A DNA stretch of 64,000 bases from Calliopum simillimum. Lineage: Eukaryota; Arthropoda; Insecta; Diptera; Lauxaniidae. The position numbers were made by a program, and so were the translations under genes. The notes beneath the pieces were generated by a model. The model was not told the origin of the DNA and did not search any database. It saw only the letters and a program-made list of their open reading frames with translations. How positions within the stretch are numbered: the stretch's first letter is position 1; each line of letters begins with the position of its first letter. The DNA is taken from positions 102,934,897 through 102,998,896 of the forward strand of contig OX638370.1 of assembly GCA_951812925.1 (NCBI GenBank), in the 5' to 3' direction. Shown here in pieces: positions 1 through 11,476 of the stretch.

Positions 1-14
1 TTGCCCGTTCCAAA

Positions 15-62
15 CATACATACATAAGTAGATAAGTACATAGGTACATAAGTACATACAAG
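15..62. repeat. ACAT/AAGTACAT simple repeat
   Basis: Imperfect alternation of acat, aagtacat and agataagt units. This is simple-sequence DNA with no coding potential. Confidence 0.6.
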
Positions 63-120
63 AGAAGATACCTGATATTAATATTTCATTTACATTAGGA
101 AATTGATGTAACAAAATAAG

Positions 121-392
121 AAACACCCTAGTTTTTGCCAAAAATGCGCTGCAAGAATCAACGTCAACCTAGTTTTCGCGCAAAGCATCGAAACGTCCTA
201 GTTTTCGTCCAAAATGTTCAGACAACCTATTTTTCGTCATAAAAACTTTAACGTCCTACTTTTATACACAAAACTTCGAAGAAACCTAGTTTTCGTCATA
301 AAAAATGAAACAACCTAGTTTTCGTCCAAATAAGTTTGAAACGTCCTACTTTTCGTCCAAGAATATAAAACAACCTACTTTTCGTATCATGC
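121..392. repeat. Degenerate minisatellite (CCTAGTTTTCGTCCAAAA-like units)
   Basis: About nine imperfect units of roughly 25-36 bases. Each carries a core close to cctagttttcgtccaaa, alternately preceded by acaa or acgt. The drift between units suggests an old array. The remaining sequence up to the first gene (about 393-898) shows AT-rich DNA and a T-run at about 708-723, and nothing I could assign. Confidence 0.7.
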
Positions 393-898
393 GTCGATAT
401 GAAGTATGACAGTTTTACGAGCAATGAGGTTTTCGAAGAATTTGCAAGTTTTGTGAAATACCCTCAATGTTAAGTGAAGAATACAAAGCTCAAAGTCTAA
501 TGTGACGAAAGAATCGGCTTCGGGAGCATTTTCAATACCTTATCCTTACTCGAATCGTATAAAATGAGAATAAAATTTGGTAAGAAGAAAGAAAATCTTA
601 CGATTCAATCGCTTTAAAAGATTTATCCATATATTTACTCTTAGATTATGCAACCATACTTGAATAAAAATTCTTTCTTTTGGGTAATTTAAATTTTAAT
701 ATATATTTTTTTTTTTTTTTTTTAAGTAAGTACAAATTATTGTGCGTTACTTACAATTTAAACAATGTTTTACATGCTTACAGACAAAATATCTTATAGG
801 TACTACATACATATATACTTATTTTAAATATGTATACTTTCGAAATGCAGCTGGTGATGCTAATGTCTCTAGTGACATCCTTAACCTGATTTCCTAAT

Positions 899-1463
899 TC
901 AACTAGATGGGGTAGCAGTATTATATGAGAGATCTTCCTGAGCAGGATGCTTGTGCGTACGCCTGTTACGCATGACATAAGGATGTGCTGCCCCATTTTC
1001 GTAACTTGACAGGAATGGCAAATCGAGTAATTTCTCAGGATATTTTTGTAGAAGATATACCCAACATGGAACCGTACTATTGGAAAAATTTATAATAAAT
1101 AGTAAAAAAAAAAGTAATAACGAAACTTTTAAACAATTATTACCCTTCGCCAACACCAATATTCATGTCAAGTTTGTCGCGAGTGAAGATATCTTGGCAA
1201 TCTTCTAAATTATCCAAGACTCCTAACATTTTATCGTCAACTTCGTAGATTTCACCAGTTACGTAATAACCAAGGCCGGGCTTATTGAGTAAAAATGGAA
1301 TATTGTAGCGTGTAGCAATAACGAGTGGTAACTTTTCAGTAGTTGTCGCTCGGCACCAGAATTTTGCAAAGCCATTGCCTGAGTTTGCTAGTATTGAATG
1401 ACTTGGCTGTCCATATTTTAAAGCGCCACATACAAAGAGCTTCTGTAGTGCTGAAGATGCTTT
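899..1463 (-). CDS. Tina-1: Tina-1, gamma-glutamylcyclotransferase-like protein (3' two exons, N-terminus missing)
   Basis: Two minus-strand exons, 1144-1463 and 899-1076, are joined by a 67-base intron (donor gtaata, acceptor ccaatag). They give 165 residues ending in ...HKHPAQEDLSYNTATPSS. The order of motifs matches insect Troponin C-akin-1 (AIG2-like / gamma-glutamylamine cyclotransferase family): KLFVCGALKYGQPSHSIL, then RYNIPFLLNKPGLGYYVTGE, then DNLEDCQD, then PCWVYLLQKYPE. The family acts on gamma-glutamyl amines or peptides and releases 5-oxoproline; catalysis needs the Glu in the TGEIYEVD stretch, which is present. Odd: the usual substrate-loop YG(S/T)LK reads CGALK here. The first exon is preceded by an acceptor (atttacag), so the start codon lies in an upstream exon at higher coordinates that I could not identify. 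Family call strong; orthology by recall only. Confidence 0.82.
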
Positions 1464-3118
1464 CTGTAAATATTGGAGATAGATATGTATATAATTAATA
1501 AATGTTTAGTAAATATTTGAATTTAAACATTAATTTTTTATCAGATATGGGTATATAGAATTGTTAAGGAATCTATATATTAATACGCAAGACAAGAATT
1601 TGTCCTACCTTTCTTACTGTGTTAAAAATGGAGTACGACTTTGAATTATACACCATTAGAAAGGTATTTGTGTGCAAATGTGCACAAAGTTAAAATTGTT
1701 TTAATATTTTGTCATAAAATTAAATGCAAATTTTTTCAATATTAACAACGACAAAATACGCAGTCACATGTGATAGGTACGTATTTATTATATTAGAGGT
1801 AAGACTGAGCAAGCCTCCGGATTACAGTATTTATTCGATCTTAAAATAGTAAAATCAGTATAATTTTACAATAAAAACTTTTGCTAAAATTATTTCTGAA
1901 AATGCCGAAAATCCCGGAATCTACAAGAGGTCCGAAAATTGCCATCCCTAATACAAATATGCATTTTGATGTTTTTCGGTTATCTTATCAGCTTATTGAC
2001 TTTTTTCGGTGAAAATTGATTCTATTACCGCGCAATTTAATTTGTGTATTATTCTTTTTACACAGAATTTTGATAGCTGCCAGCACACTACGTGTATTTA
2101 TTAATATGCAGACCGTAATAATATGTATTTTGTGGTAGCTTTATCCGCAAATTTTATTATTGTTTTGTTTGACGGTATGTTAATGAAATTTGCAAGTTAT
2201 ATTGCAAAAAAAAACTTGTTTATATTTATTAGCAAGCCATCCATACCTCAGACAGGTTAGTCATGTTGTCATTTGGATGGTGTTTTAATTTTAAAATTTC
2301 AAAACATTATTTTTTGTTGCAAAAACAGAACAAAACAAAATTTAAAAGTGGTCAATAATCCTTAAGAAAATATCAGAAAAAATGTATTCAGTTGAAAATG
2401 CTGTTCTGCTTTTGTAAAATGCTCTTGGAATTAAGTCTCCAACTTTGATACAAAGTTGGTTTGCAAAGAATTGTCATACGACGCTACCGCAATATGAATG
2501 AAAGATAAAATCTAAGTTTTACATTTACGACGGTAGTGTGAAAAACACAAAAAATAAAAAGGTCTGACGCTTGTCCAGATCCTCTCTCCTTTCGGAGCGT
2601 CACGAAGTTTATGGGCAGCGCCTAAAAGTTAAACTTTTTTAGTATGTAGATAAGTTTCCGATCACTTGGAAATTATTAAGCAAAAAAATTGAATATCGAA
2701 CAAAAAGCAGGGCCTATTCTTACCCGCGGGTATGTGAAGTACACATATGTAAAGCACAAACCTAAAAACTGCTTATCATTTATTCTAACACATAGATTAA
2801 GATAAAGCACATTTTAAATAAAATTAAATATAATTTTCAAACTATCTTAACTGATTGCGTGACAACTAAATATTGCCGCACATGCAGGTAAATAAATACT
2901 TTTGTAGAACTCGCAAAAAAAAAAACCAAAACTATATAAGCCCTTGACAATGAAACGTGTGTTATATGTACATAAGGCTTGTTTCTTTTGACGAGTATTT
3001 ATTTTCTATAAATATTATATTTTATGAAAAACATATTTTCAGCTTATAAGTGGCGATAAACGTCCAATAAATCGGTTTTTATAAAATAACTTCTAAACGG
3101 TAAATTTTTTTATTTGTA
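1464..3118. other. Upstream/intronic AT-rich DNA of Tina-1, mostly unassigned
   Basis: This should contain the Tina-1 first exon or promoter, but no short coding exon could be fixed by eye. It includes a repeat copy (1573-1770) and otherwise AT-rich sequence without long ORFs. Confidence 0.4.
1573..1770 (+). repeat. 420-bp interspersed repeat, 5'-half copy
   Basis: Starts ctatatattaatacgcaag and runs through ggagtacgactttgaattat and cacaaagttaaaat to acgacaaaatacgcagtcac. The same succession occurs at 9953, 12923 and 13348, where the element extends to about 390-425 bp. This copy lacks the second half (the agctgaaaagag ... gtaccaaa part). Confidence 0.8.
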
Positions 3119-3999
3119 GGGGAAAGTGGGGAATCGTGGGCCATGGGGAATCGTGAGCCACCGCCACCTTTTGGCAGTATGTCGAGATAAATAGTTAGAT
3201 GCAACTGTAATCGTTTTCTCTTAGCCTCAACTTATTTTTACATTGGTTGTTGACAAACGTACGCGTTTTATTTGCTTTGTACAATACTCGCCCAAAAAAA
3301 AGTATCTGCAAAACTTTTTTTGCGTGTTTGATTTCCATCATTCTTGGACGAATTGCTACGACAAAACACAGGTAAATATGTTTTTTATTATCGTTAGACC
3401 TTTGCCTTTCAACATACAAAAGTAATTTTGCATGACACTTCAACAAGTCAATTGCACGCCGTTGTTTTGCAAAAAGTAGCTTGTGGGGAATCGTGAGCCA
3501 CTTCGTGGGCCACCCGTGTTTTGACAGTTTTCGTATCAATACACATTTGTATGCTGTGTTTATGATGTTTTGTGCAAAATGGAGGCTGTGAATCAATAAA
3601 TAAAACAATAAATACATATTTTGTATCAAATTTTCCTATTTCTTTGTTAACGTATCTGATTGATCGTGCATAACCCTTCGTCTTCATTTTGTCGATTAAA
3701 ATAACTTTACTTGTCATTTCAACTAATTCAATAAAGTTTTGCATCATAATTGTTTGATTTTTACTTAATTACGGCGGTGGCCCACGATTCCCCACCATTT
3801 TTGAAAATCGCAAAAACACTAATTTTTTTCAAACCACGAAAAGTCGGAAAAAACAAAAGAGTTGTTAGAAAGTGTAATAGTCAAAAGTTACCTAACTTCA
3901 TGTAGAATAACATACCATATTACAATTTGCAAATTTTTTTTTTTTTTTTTAAGATATTTAACAAAATAAAAACGTGTCCCACGAATCCCCACCTTCCCC
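3119..3999. mobile_element. TA-flanked TIR DNA transposon remnant, family 1 (gggGAAAgtgggg termini)
   Basis: The 22-base terminal inverted repeats (3119-3140 and 3978-3999) match at 20 of 22 positions and begin ggggaa. A TA dinucleotide flanks each side (3117-3118 and 4000-4001), as in Tc1/mariner-pogo insertions. The subterminal word tggggaatcgtg(a/g)gcca recurs at about 3128, 3144, 3483 and, inverted, at 3778. Such words could be transposase-binding repeats (inference). Inside, minus-strand ORFs of 144 and 99 codons are present but match nothing I recognise, so the element is probably non-autonomous or decayed. Confidence 0.8.
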
Positions 4000-4137
4000 T
4001 ATTAATTTATTTGTAGAGTTTTTTTTGCAGAGCATATAATTCTCGATTAAATGGATTCTAGCACTTTTTATCATGCGACTCACAGTTCTTAAGTTATAGC
4101 ATTTTAAATATTAAGGAATTGTATGTATGTACAAATA

Positions 4138-5151
4138 TGGGGAAATCTCAGCAAGTGTGACTTTCGGTGTGAACAGGTCTCGGTTCGCCGAGTAAACACT
4201 CGTTGCATTTTCCATCCATTCTAACGCGTCTGGGACACTCATTGGATGTTGCAAAATACAAAAACATGCGTGTGCTACCGCCTGGAAGCTTTATTTTTAA
4301 ATTTTCTTTGTCGAAATTCGAGCAAAATCCACACATTTTGAGTGTGAATTCAGGATCTTTAATATGGATGTTAAGACGTAAGAAAAATCGCATCCTATTG
4401 ATGTATCTCCGGTAGAACGCTTGATACGGGTCTCTCAAGTTGTGTGAATGGTTCTTACCCAAAATCTGGTAATTTTCTGTTTCAACATGCTGCTCTGGAG
4501 GCGATTGTTTTTTCGCAATATTCCCTATGAAATATTATTTAGTAATGTTATGACTAAAATATCTGGCCGGGAATATGGGTGTGTCACCTCTGGTTCAGTG
4601 GTAACACACTTGAGAAGATGCTAAAATGCTTATTTTTCACGCGTAATTGCGTCTTAAAAAATGGTTTTTTGAAGGGCACAACAACCCGGGGTTACAAAAT
4701 AGTCTCAAACCTTGCGTGATCATTGGATCTAGGGCCAATTAATATGTAAAAAAAATCGCCCCCAGTACAAACTTGAACAATGGCGAAATTCGAGCAAAAT
4801 CCACAAATTTTGAGTGTGAATTGAAAAAACCGCTTCCGTTATTGAGCTATAACTTTTGAGGCGGTTCAGCGAATTGTTTGGGGCTTTCAGGATCTTTAAC
4901 GTGGGTGTTTAGACGTAAGAAAAACCGCATCCCGTTGATGTGTCTTATTCGCTTAATTCAATGCATCACCCTCGAAAAATGATTTTTGAAGATATTGCGG
5001 GAGTCGATCGAAAAAAGACAGTTACGCAGGCTCAAAAATACTTCAAATATACATATATAAAATTGATAATTCGCGGTCCAAAATAAGGTGCCACATGTTT
5101 GAAAAATAGCTTGTTTTTTTCGAAAAACTCACACTTGTTGAGATTTCTCCA
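4138..5151. mobile_element. 1.0-kb TA-flanked TIR element, family 2
   Basis: The 23-base inverted termini (4138-4160 and 5129-5151) match at 21 of 23 positions. The left end begins tggggaaatctc and the right end reads tggagaaatctc on the other strand. TA flanks both sides (4136-4137, 5152-5153), giving a 1014-bp element. An internal direct repeat (about 4315-4415 and 4790-4945) shares aaatccaca(c/a)attttgagtgtgaatt and caggatctttaa. A minus-strand ORF of 104 codons (4148-4462) contains several Cys residues (CGFC, CNEC) and runs into the terminus. I do not recognise it. Confidence 0.85.
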
Positions 5152-6044
5152 TATATGCGTCAAAATAAATATGAAATATGCCTTGTCCAGAATGAAAGCA
5201 AACTAGCAAGGATGGTCAGGCCAAATTTAAAATATCCTATTATACACAAAAATAGTTCAATTAATTCTGTCAATATATCATTTTGAAGGACGATTTACAC
5301 CATCCGATTCAAATTTAGGTATTTCCAGGATTTGATTTCAATGATTAGTACGCCATTTTATCCATATATCATTAGTTTTTGTTCAGAGTTTGCACAAAGT
5401 AGTCCTAGTACATGTCCTAGTTTCGTTACAGTATCTCTCATGATTTTAAAAATTATGCATACGGATTTATTTTTGTCCAGAAATCCAGTATTCTATGTGA
5501 ATTTTGGTTGCATTATCATGTATAGGTAACGCTCTAAAATCTACGTCGCTGTAGGACCACGGGCTATTCCAAAACAAAGTAGTTTGTAAACTACACCTTG
5601 GGGTGACCGACTAGTCCATATTCTGGTCCATCATATACAAAGTTTTACTTTTATTGTTTGTCATTGAACTTTACCAATTGCCTCCATATTAAATTATATC
5701 TCGGCTATATTGGACACATGCATCATTTTCCGCTCCGAAGTCTCTTCAGACAAACTGTTTACAAATTATTAGCAATTTAAAAATTGGAATTGAATATCAC
5801 TGAGTATAGGATTTGAACCCGGTTCTCTCTTTTGCTCGTCTTCACAATCGTCGAACTGCCAAACAGTACGTAGTCAGTAACGTTATAATTTCACTGACAC
5901 TATCGATACACAATTGGACCACTCTTTGTACCAATGATAGAATATGCATTACATTTGGACCATTTTTGATACAAACTACTGACTTTGCATTACATTTGAA
6001 CTATTTTTGTTACAATTGATAATTTTAATGAGCTTATTCTAGTT
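5152..6044. other. Unassigned repeat-like DNA with a tRNA-like B-box
   Basis: No coding region seen. On the minus strand, gggttcaaatcc (about 5813-5824) fits a pol III B-box and ttggcagttcgacg lies about 50 bases upstream as a weak A-box. The flanking stems do not pair as a tRNA, so this is at best a decayed tRNA-derived SINE. Confidence 0.3.
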
Positions 6045-6500
6045 TCAGGTGTTGTCCAAAACAACTAGACCAAAGATGAGACTATTGTGTGAAAATTGTC
6101 TCCGCCAATCCTACAGGGGTGTTTTTCATCAAATCATCCCACTTTTATTTTTCCATAAAAATCATTTCTGTGGAGTTTTAACAAAACAACCTAACTCGAA
6201 ATTGACAACTTTTCAGGAGAGCCTAAAAACTGATTAACTACTTTTCGATAATGTGGCTAAATTTTGTTGAAGCAGCGTTGAATCTCCTCTTTCTATGTAT
6301 ACATTTTTACCAATCTTAAAGTGCCAGCTGTCAAATTATTTTTTTTTTTTGGTTCATAACACTTTACCGCACGAATGGCGCTAAGTTCAAATCGTGCGTG
6401 AACTATGGGACACCCTTTTATCTCTGGAACAAGAAATCATAGAGACATGGCAATTATACCAATAGAAGCGCATTATGATTATCCGAAAAATGAACTGAAT
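6045..6500 (+). repeat. Interspersed repeat family F2, copy 1
   Basis: Contains acaaaacaacctaact, ttttcaggagagcctaaaaa and ttaccgcacgaatggcg, then tgggacacccttttatctct. The last block recurs inverted at 56130-56215, and the caggagagc block recurs at 34045 (direct) and near 56850 (inverted). The ORF across 6405-6626 is only a shadow of repeat sequence. Confidence 0.6.
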
Positions 6501-7523
6501 CCAAGAATATACCCATATACTTTCTATACCTGCCATGCCTTCTTCTCTGTGTTACAAACAGAAGAACAAAGCGAATATACACTGATTGTAGGGTATCAAA
6601 GCAAAGCATTTTTTAACATTTTGTAAATATATATGTATAAAGCGTGGCACTTTAAGACATACATAAGTATTTTTCCATTTCACTTTTTTTATTAAGCTGC
6701 TGATAGAAGAAAACGCATGGTGTTCACCAAACAAAACCTTCCTCAACTGCAGGTTTTAGTAGAAATCCTTAACAAAACTTGAAGTTTTGATAATTACATA
6801 TAAGCCTTATCAATTGAGATAGTGTGACCAAATCTTTTTTGCTATTTATACAACTGTTTGGCAAATTAATTCATAGCTGAATATGTTTTCTCATATTTTA
6901 CACTTTCAGAATAAATTTATGAAGTACTTAAACCAACACTTACCCTGAGGTTGCACATTTTGACAAATTTATTCCACTGTCTGTGTACGATTGTAAAATT
7001 GAATGTGTAAAATCTTAAATACACCAGCGGTCACTTGCATGCACTTTTTGCGAAATGTTTCGCAAATTTAATTTTTTTTTATTTTTCCAAGTAACTTTTG
7101 TTCTAAAAATGGTAAAACGACTCCGTAACGATTATATCAAACAGTCTTTAACTAAAACGAACCAGCCCCTCAAAGAGTAGAACTTCAACTGGTTGAGAGT
7201 TTTAAATTTTTCGTATGGCATGTTGCCGCAAGTGTAAGTTGCTTTGTAGAGATACACGTTTTGTTATGGAGAAACGATAAAGTGTACACTCGCATAAGAT
7301 ACCGGGTCTTTTTTTTCGTGCTTTTGTAGTGGTTTAACCTGACAAAATAAAAAAAAAAAATAAAAAAATTTTAATTTTATAATCTGTTTTTTTATTTTTA
7401 TTAAAATCAACAATAACAAAATTTGTTTTTACAACTAATTCATTGTGTTTTATGGATTAATTCCAAGATTTTTCTATGCTATAAGTATAAATAATATCTA
7501 ACTTTCAATCCTAAGCCATTATA
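6501..7523. other. Intergenic, no feature seen
   Basis: AT-rich sequence with homopolymer runs. No intact ORF with recognisable protein, no clear inverted termini. Confidence 0.4.
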
Positions 7524-7660
7524 CCCTACACCAGCAGGGTATGTCAACTTTGTCCTTTCGTTTGTACCGCATAAGAGTAGAAAAAGGCGTGGCAGGTATT
7601 AAAAAGCACAATTATGTATTCGGTAAAGCTATGTTTGTTCGTCTGTCTGCACATGGAGAA
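7524..7660 (+). mobile_element. Mini-me-like element fragment
   Basis: Begins ataccctacac, then agggtatgtcaactttgtcc, ggcgtggcaggtatt and ttcgtctgtctg. This is the same order as the first 140 bases of the full copies at 8017 and 61940. It is truncated after the GTCY tract. Confidence 0.65.
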
Positions 7661-8016
7661 AAATCCGAGTCAGAATTTAGTAGTAAAAAAAGTTAAAGAA
7701 ATTAACACTAAATTTCAAACATAAATTACCTTACCTTATATAACCATTTTGACTTTATAATTTTTTGTGTTTGAACTTAACAGTAAGGTAAATATCATAA
7801 AAATATACAATCATTTTGACTTTAAAATTCTAGTAAAAATATTTATGTTTGAACAGACATTTTATAGCTCTTTATCATGTGTGTCAGTACTGCAAAGGAT
7901 ATGTTTTTATCTATCACACGGATGGACCACGGTTCGAATCCTATTGCGGTCAGTTCGTTTCCTTTTTTTTTTTTTTTTGAACTTAACAGTACTTGAATGG
8001 TTCACTTTTTTTTTTT

Positions 8017-8150
8017 ATACCCTACACCCAGGGTATATTCACTTTGTCCTTCCGTTTGTAACGCAGAGAAGGAGGCGTGGCAGGTATGGAAAAGTATATA
8101 TATTCTTGATCAGCGTCACCTCCTGAGTCGATATAGCCATGTCCGTCTGT

Positions 8151-8226
<76 letters not shown>

Positions 8227-8862
8227 GTAACGGCTGTGTGTGGAAATACATTTTTTGGGAAAACTAAGCACGATAATTCAATGAAATTAGGTACACAGCC
8301 TTCGTCGTCAAAGTTAGCACGGGGGATTGAAAATGAGCGAAATCGGTCAACGGACACGCCTACCGCCCATACAAAAAATATCTTCAAAATGCAAATTTTG
8401 GAGTATATTTCACAATAATGCAACCAAAATACTACGAATTGTCAGCGCAAGCTCTGAAAAAAAGCTGGTCGAATTCGGATAAGAGGGCGTGGCACCTCTC
8501 ATATAAGCAAAAGCTTCAAAACGCTGTACTGAAAGCGTTTTTTGAGATAGTCAAACTAGATTTGACACGGACATTAAGAACTATAAATGCAAGCTTTAAG
8601 CAAAAACTGGATAAAATCGGACAAGAGGGCGTGGCTCCTCCCATATAAGCAAAAGCTTCAAAACGCTATTCTGAAAATATTTTTTCAGATAATCCAACCA
8701 AATTTCACTTAAATACTAAGAACTATAAATGCAAACTCTATGAAAAAACTGGGTGAATTTGGAGGGCGTGGCACCTCCCATATTAGCAAAATTTTCAAAA
8801 TACTGCTGTGTAGGGTATTTAATGTTTGGCCAGGCCAAAGGTAACACCCTTACTAGTTTTTG
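8017..8862 (+). mobile_element. Mini-me-like element, full copy 1
   Basis: Bounded by taccctacac (8017-8026) and gtgtagggta (8808-8817), a perfect 10-base inverted pair, with a conserved tail tttggccaggccaaaggtaa to about 8862. Interior marks are cagcgtcacctcctgagtcg, the GTCY tract (gtccgtctgtct) and three reiterated ~130-base blocks with agggcgtggc and agcaaaagcttcaaaacgct. The (TA)/(GTCY) proto-microsatellite design is what the dipteran mini-me family is known for (established knowledge); assignment to that family is inference. The second copy at 61940-62709 shares both ends. ORFs over it encode only the repeat. Confidence 0.8.
8151..8226 (+). repeat. (CTGG)19 microsatellite
   Basis: Nineteen uninterrupted ctgg units directly continue the element's gtccgtctgt core. 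The homologous site in copy 2 (62073-62091) has only a short interrupted tract. The array is open in several frames (WLAG and ASQP repeats), which are not genes. Confidence 0.95.
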
Positions 8863-9325
8863 TCTGAATTGACTAAATAGTAAGGTAAAATTTACTTCAG
8901 TGGGGAGTTGGCTTTTGACTTGAAATTCCCGTAAAGTTTATAAGAAATGAAGTAGTATATACTTTTTTTCTCTCAGTGTAGAAATCACGATTACGGAAAA
9001 ATTAATTGTGGATTCGATGAAAATTTGTACGGTGCCTAAATTGAGATCGTTTTTTGACGTAATGCATTCAAATTTCATCCAAATACTAAGGATAGCTGGT
9101 GCAAGCTTAATATCTAGAAATAATTTCTAAGTAAGAACCTTATTAAAATTTTCTTTGTAGATACTTAGAAGCATTTTCTCAAAATGTTAATTTAAACAAC
9201 GTAGAATCTAGTGGGCTTAAAGTTTTATATGACAGAACTTTGTGTTCTTAGAAGACAACAATAATTTCGTAGAGAGAACTTAATTGAGATTTTTTGATAT
9301 AAATGGAAACTTTTTGCTCAAAATA

Positions 9326-9583
9326 TGAGCCGTTTGTTTTGAAAGTGGCCTGAGTCCATTTCGGAGTAAAAGTAATGTCATAATATGAATCAGCTGGCAT
9401 TTTATTCAGAACAAATAAAATTGAATTCTGTCCTTACAGAAAGTTTACCACATTATGTGAATTTAATGGCGTTCTGTTTAATAAATAGTATCGGGCGAAA
9501 ACCCGATTATTACGGCACATAATGTGAATGACATTACTTTTGCTCCAAAATGGACTAAGGCCACTTTCAAAGTAAACGGCTCA
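9326..9583. mobile_element. 258-bp MITE with ~65-base inverted arms
   Basis: Left arm tgagccgtttgttttgaaag... and right arm, read on the other strand, tgagccgtttactttgaaag... continue to aaaagtaatgtcat. TA flanks both ends (9324-9325, 9584-9585). The size and flanks suit a Tc1/mariner-type MITE. No ORF. Confidence 0.75.
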
Positions 9584-9952
9584 TATATAATTTACGGTGA
9601 CATAAATTTCTATCTGGAAATTAGAATCTAGTACCTTATCGATCAGCAACTAAGTTTTAACATTTATTTTTTTTTTTTTCATAGAACCGGTCGCGATATG
9701 TATATAAAATATGTTGAATTTTTGCCAGAATAATAATATTTTTTCTTAAGAACTGTAAAAAATTATCAATTTATCCTAATATTTGCAAAAGCTATAGATC
9801 TTCAAAAACTATTTATATAAATTTAAGTTACTCATACGACATGTTGTACGTGAATAAATAGGAAATAATTTTTAAATGGTTATGAAACTTGCATATATAA
9901 TGATAAATTTATAATTTTTACACCATTATAAAGCTTTACACCATTATATCTA

Positions 9953-10339
9953 CTATATATTAATACACAAGATAAAAATTCGTAATACCTTTTTTACTAC
10001 AGCAGAAATAGAGCAAGACTTTGAATTATACACCATTTGAAAGGTATTTGTGTGTAAATGTGCACAAAGCTAAAATTATTTTAATATTTTGCCATTAAGA
10101 CAGGTAAAATTTAATGCAGATTTTTCAATACTAAAAACGACAAAATACGCGGTCACACAGAGCTGAAAAGAGAAAGACAAAAAGCTGATTGACACTGACT
10201 TTATGTTTTTTGTTTTCTTTTCGTTAAACATTTGTCATTGTACATTTTCTATTTTGTACCAAATAGCAAACAAAGTACTAAAACTGTCCTAAAAGTACCA
10301 AAATTTGTAGTCAAATTTTGACCTTTGGGCGATTATAGA
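9953..10339 (+). repeat. 420-bp interspersed repeat, copy 2
   Basis: Starts ctatatattaatacacaag, contains actttgaattatacaccatt, tgtgcacaaagctaaaatta, ggtcacacagagctgaaaag and ttttctattttgtaccaaat, and ends near tttgggcgattatag. Same order as copies at 12923 and 13348. Confidence 0.8.
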
Positions 10340-11476
10340 AAATTCTCAGAAAAAGTGACATATTGTACATATAAACATATATATTGTGGTATCCAAAAAT
10401 ATCAATTTATTAGTCAAAATTGGGATACATGAAAGACTCCCCTTTAGCAAAGGCACAAACTCTTATATGAATCTGTTTTTTCTAATTTCGGATATGACCA
10501 ACATTAAAATTATAGGGTCTGTGGGTATGTGTGTCTGAACGATAATGTTATTTAAACAATTGTGTACGTATGTATGTCCGTTACCAAACGTGTGTACTCG
10601 TGTGTACTTTTTCACAGTCTCCGAATTTTGTTTTGTGTTACTCTTTTTTTTTGGTGGTTGTTTTCACTCTCTAATGTATTCCATATCTTTTTGGAGAGTT
10701 ATTCAATAGAGAGACAAAGGCTGTATAGCCGGTTTTGCTAGAGCAGTTTTAACAACAACAACAACAATATTTTAAAGAGTTTCAAAGAGCGCTAACTATC
10801 TCAATTAACAAAAACAAAATGCGTCTTTTGATTATGTCATGGGAGGGTCAGCCTTTTCTTTGTTATTTCTGTTTCAATTCATCGATCGCAAATTCTTTTG
10901 CCGGTGATAACATGTTTCGCAAACTTTGTTGTATTATCAGTATAGATTATCCTCATATGCCCAGTGGCAACCAGTTTCATTTTGAAGAGATATACAAAAA
11001 GGACCCATAAAATTGATTTCAAGAAAGGAACCAAAGCATTCTCTGCCCGGGTGCACGAAAAAAGCACACAAATTGCTATATCTTTGCACGAATAGCTGTT
11101 ATCATTAAAAATCTTGGTACTTACATATTACGTTTGCCATTCATTGGTGCCACAACCCACAGAAAGAAAATTCGTCATATCTCTGAAACTATTTCACGCA
11201 AATGGATGAGATTTGGTATTGGAGGTGCCATAAACTATTTAACGGTCACCAGGGAACTGGTAGTTGCTTATAGGAAATGAATGCCTCGCAATTTGAACGG
11301 GAGAGAGAGTGCATTAAAAACAGTATTCCAAAGAGTCGATAACTTCATTGAACTGCAATTCAGTGAATTAAGGAAATGCTTTTAAAATAATACACTAAAA
11401 ATTTATTTTTCATGTTTTTAATAATTTATGCTCTTATGATTCATCATCCTTATTACACATCCTTATTACAAAAATT
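10340..11476. other. Intergenic, no gene seen
   Basis: Contains a CAA run (about 10750-10768). Short ORFs on both strands at 10819-11067 overlap each other antisense and match nothing. I see no supported feature. Confidence 0.4.

Noticed and set aside
3195..3747. Overlapping minus-strand ORFs inside the 3.1-kb element considered as transposase
   Set aside because: No DDE triad, helix-turn-helix or other recognisable motif could be seen.
4600..4625. A-box-like tggttcagtggtaac
   Set aside because: No B-box at proper distance; it lies inside the 1-kb TIR element.
5790..5880. Minus-strand tRNA suggested by gggttcaaatcc
   Set aside because: Stems do not fold as a cloverleaf; kept only as a possible tRNA-derived repeat.
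7905..7960. tRNA gene suggested by ggttcgaatcc
   Set aside because: The T-stem does not pair beyond two bases and no A-box or acceptor stem was found; at most a SINE relic.
8022..8423. Long ORFs with ASQP/WLAG repeats
   Set aside because: They translate the (CTGG)n microsatellite and flanking mini-me-like sequence; copy 2 of the element lacks an equivalent open frame.
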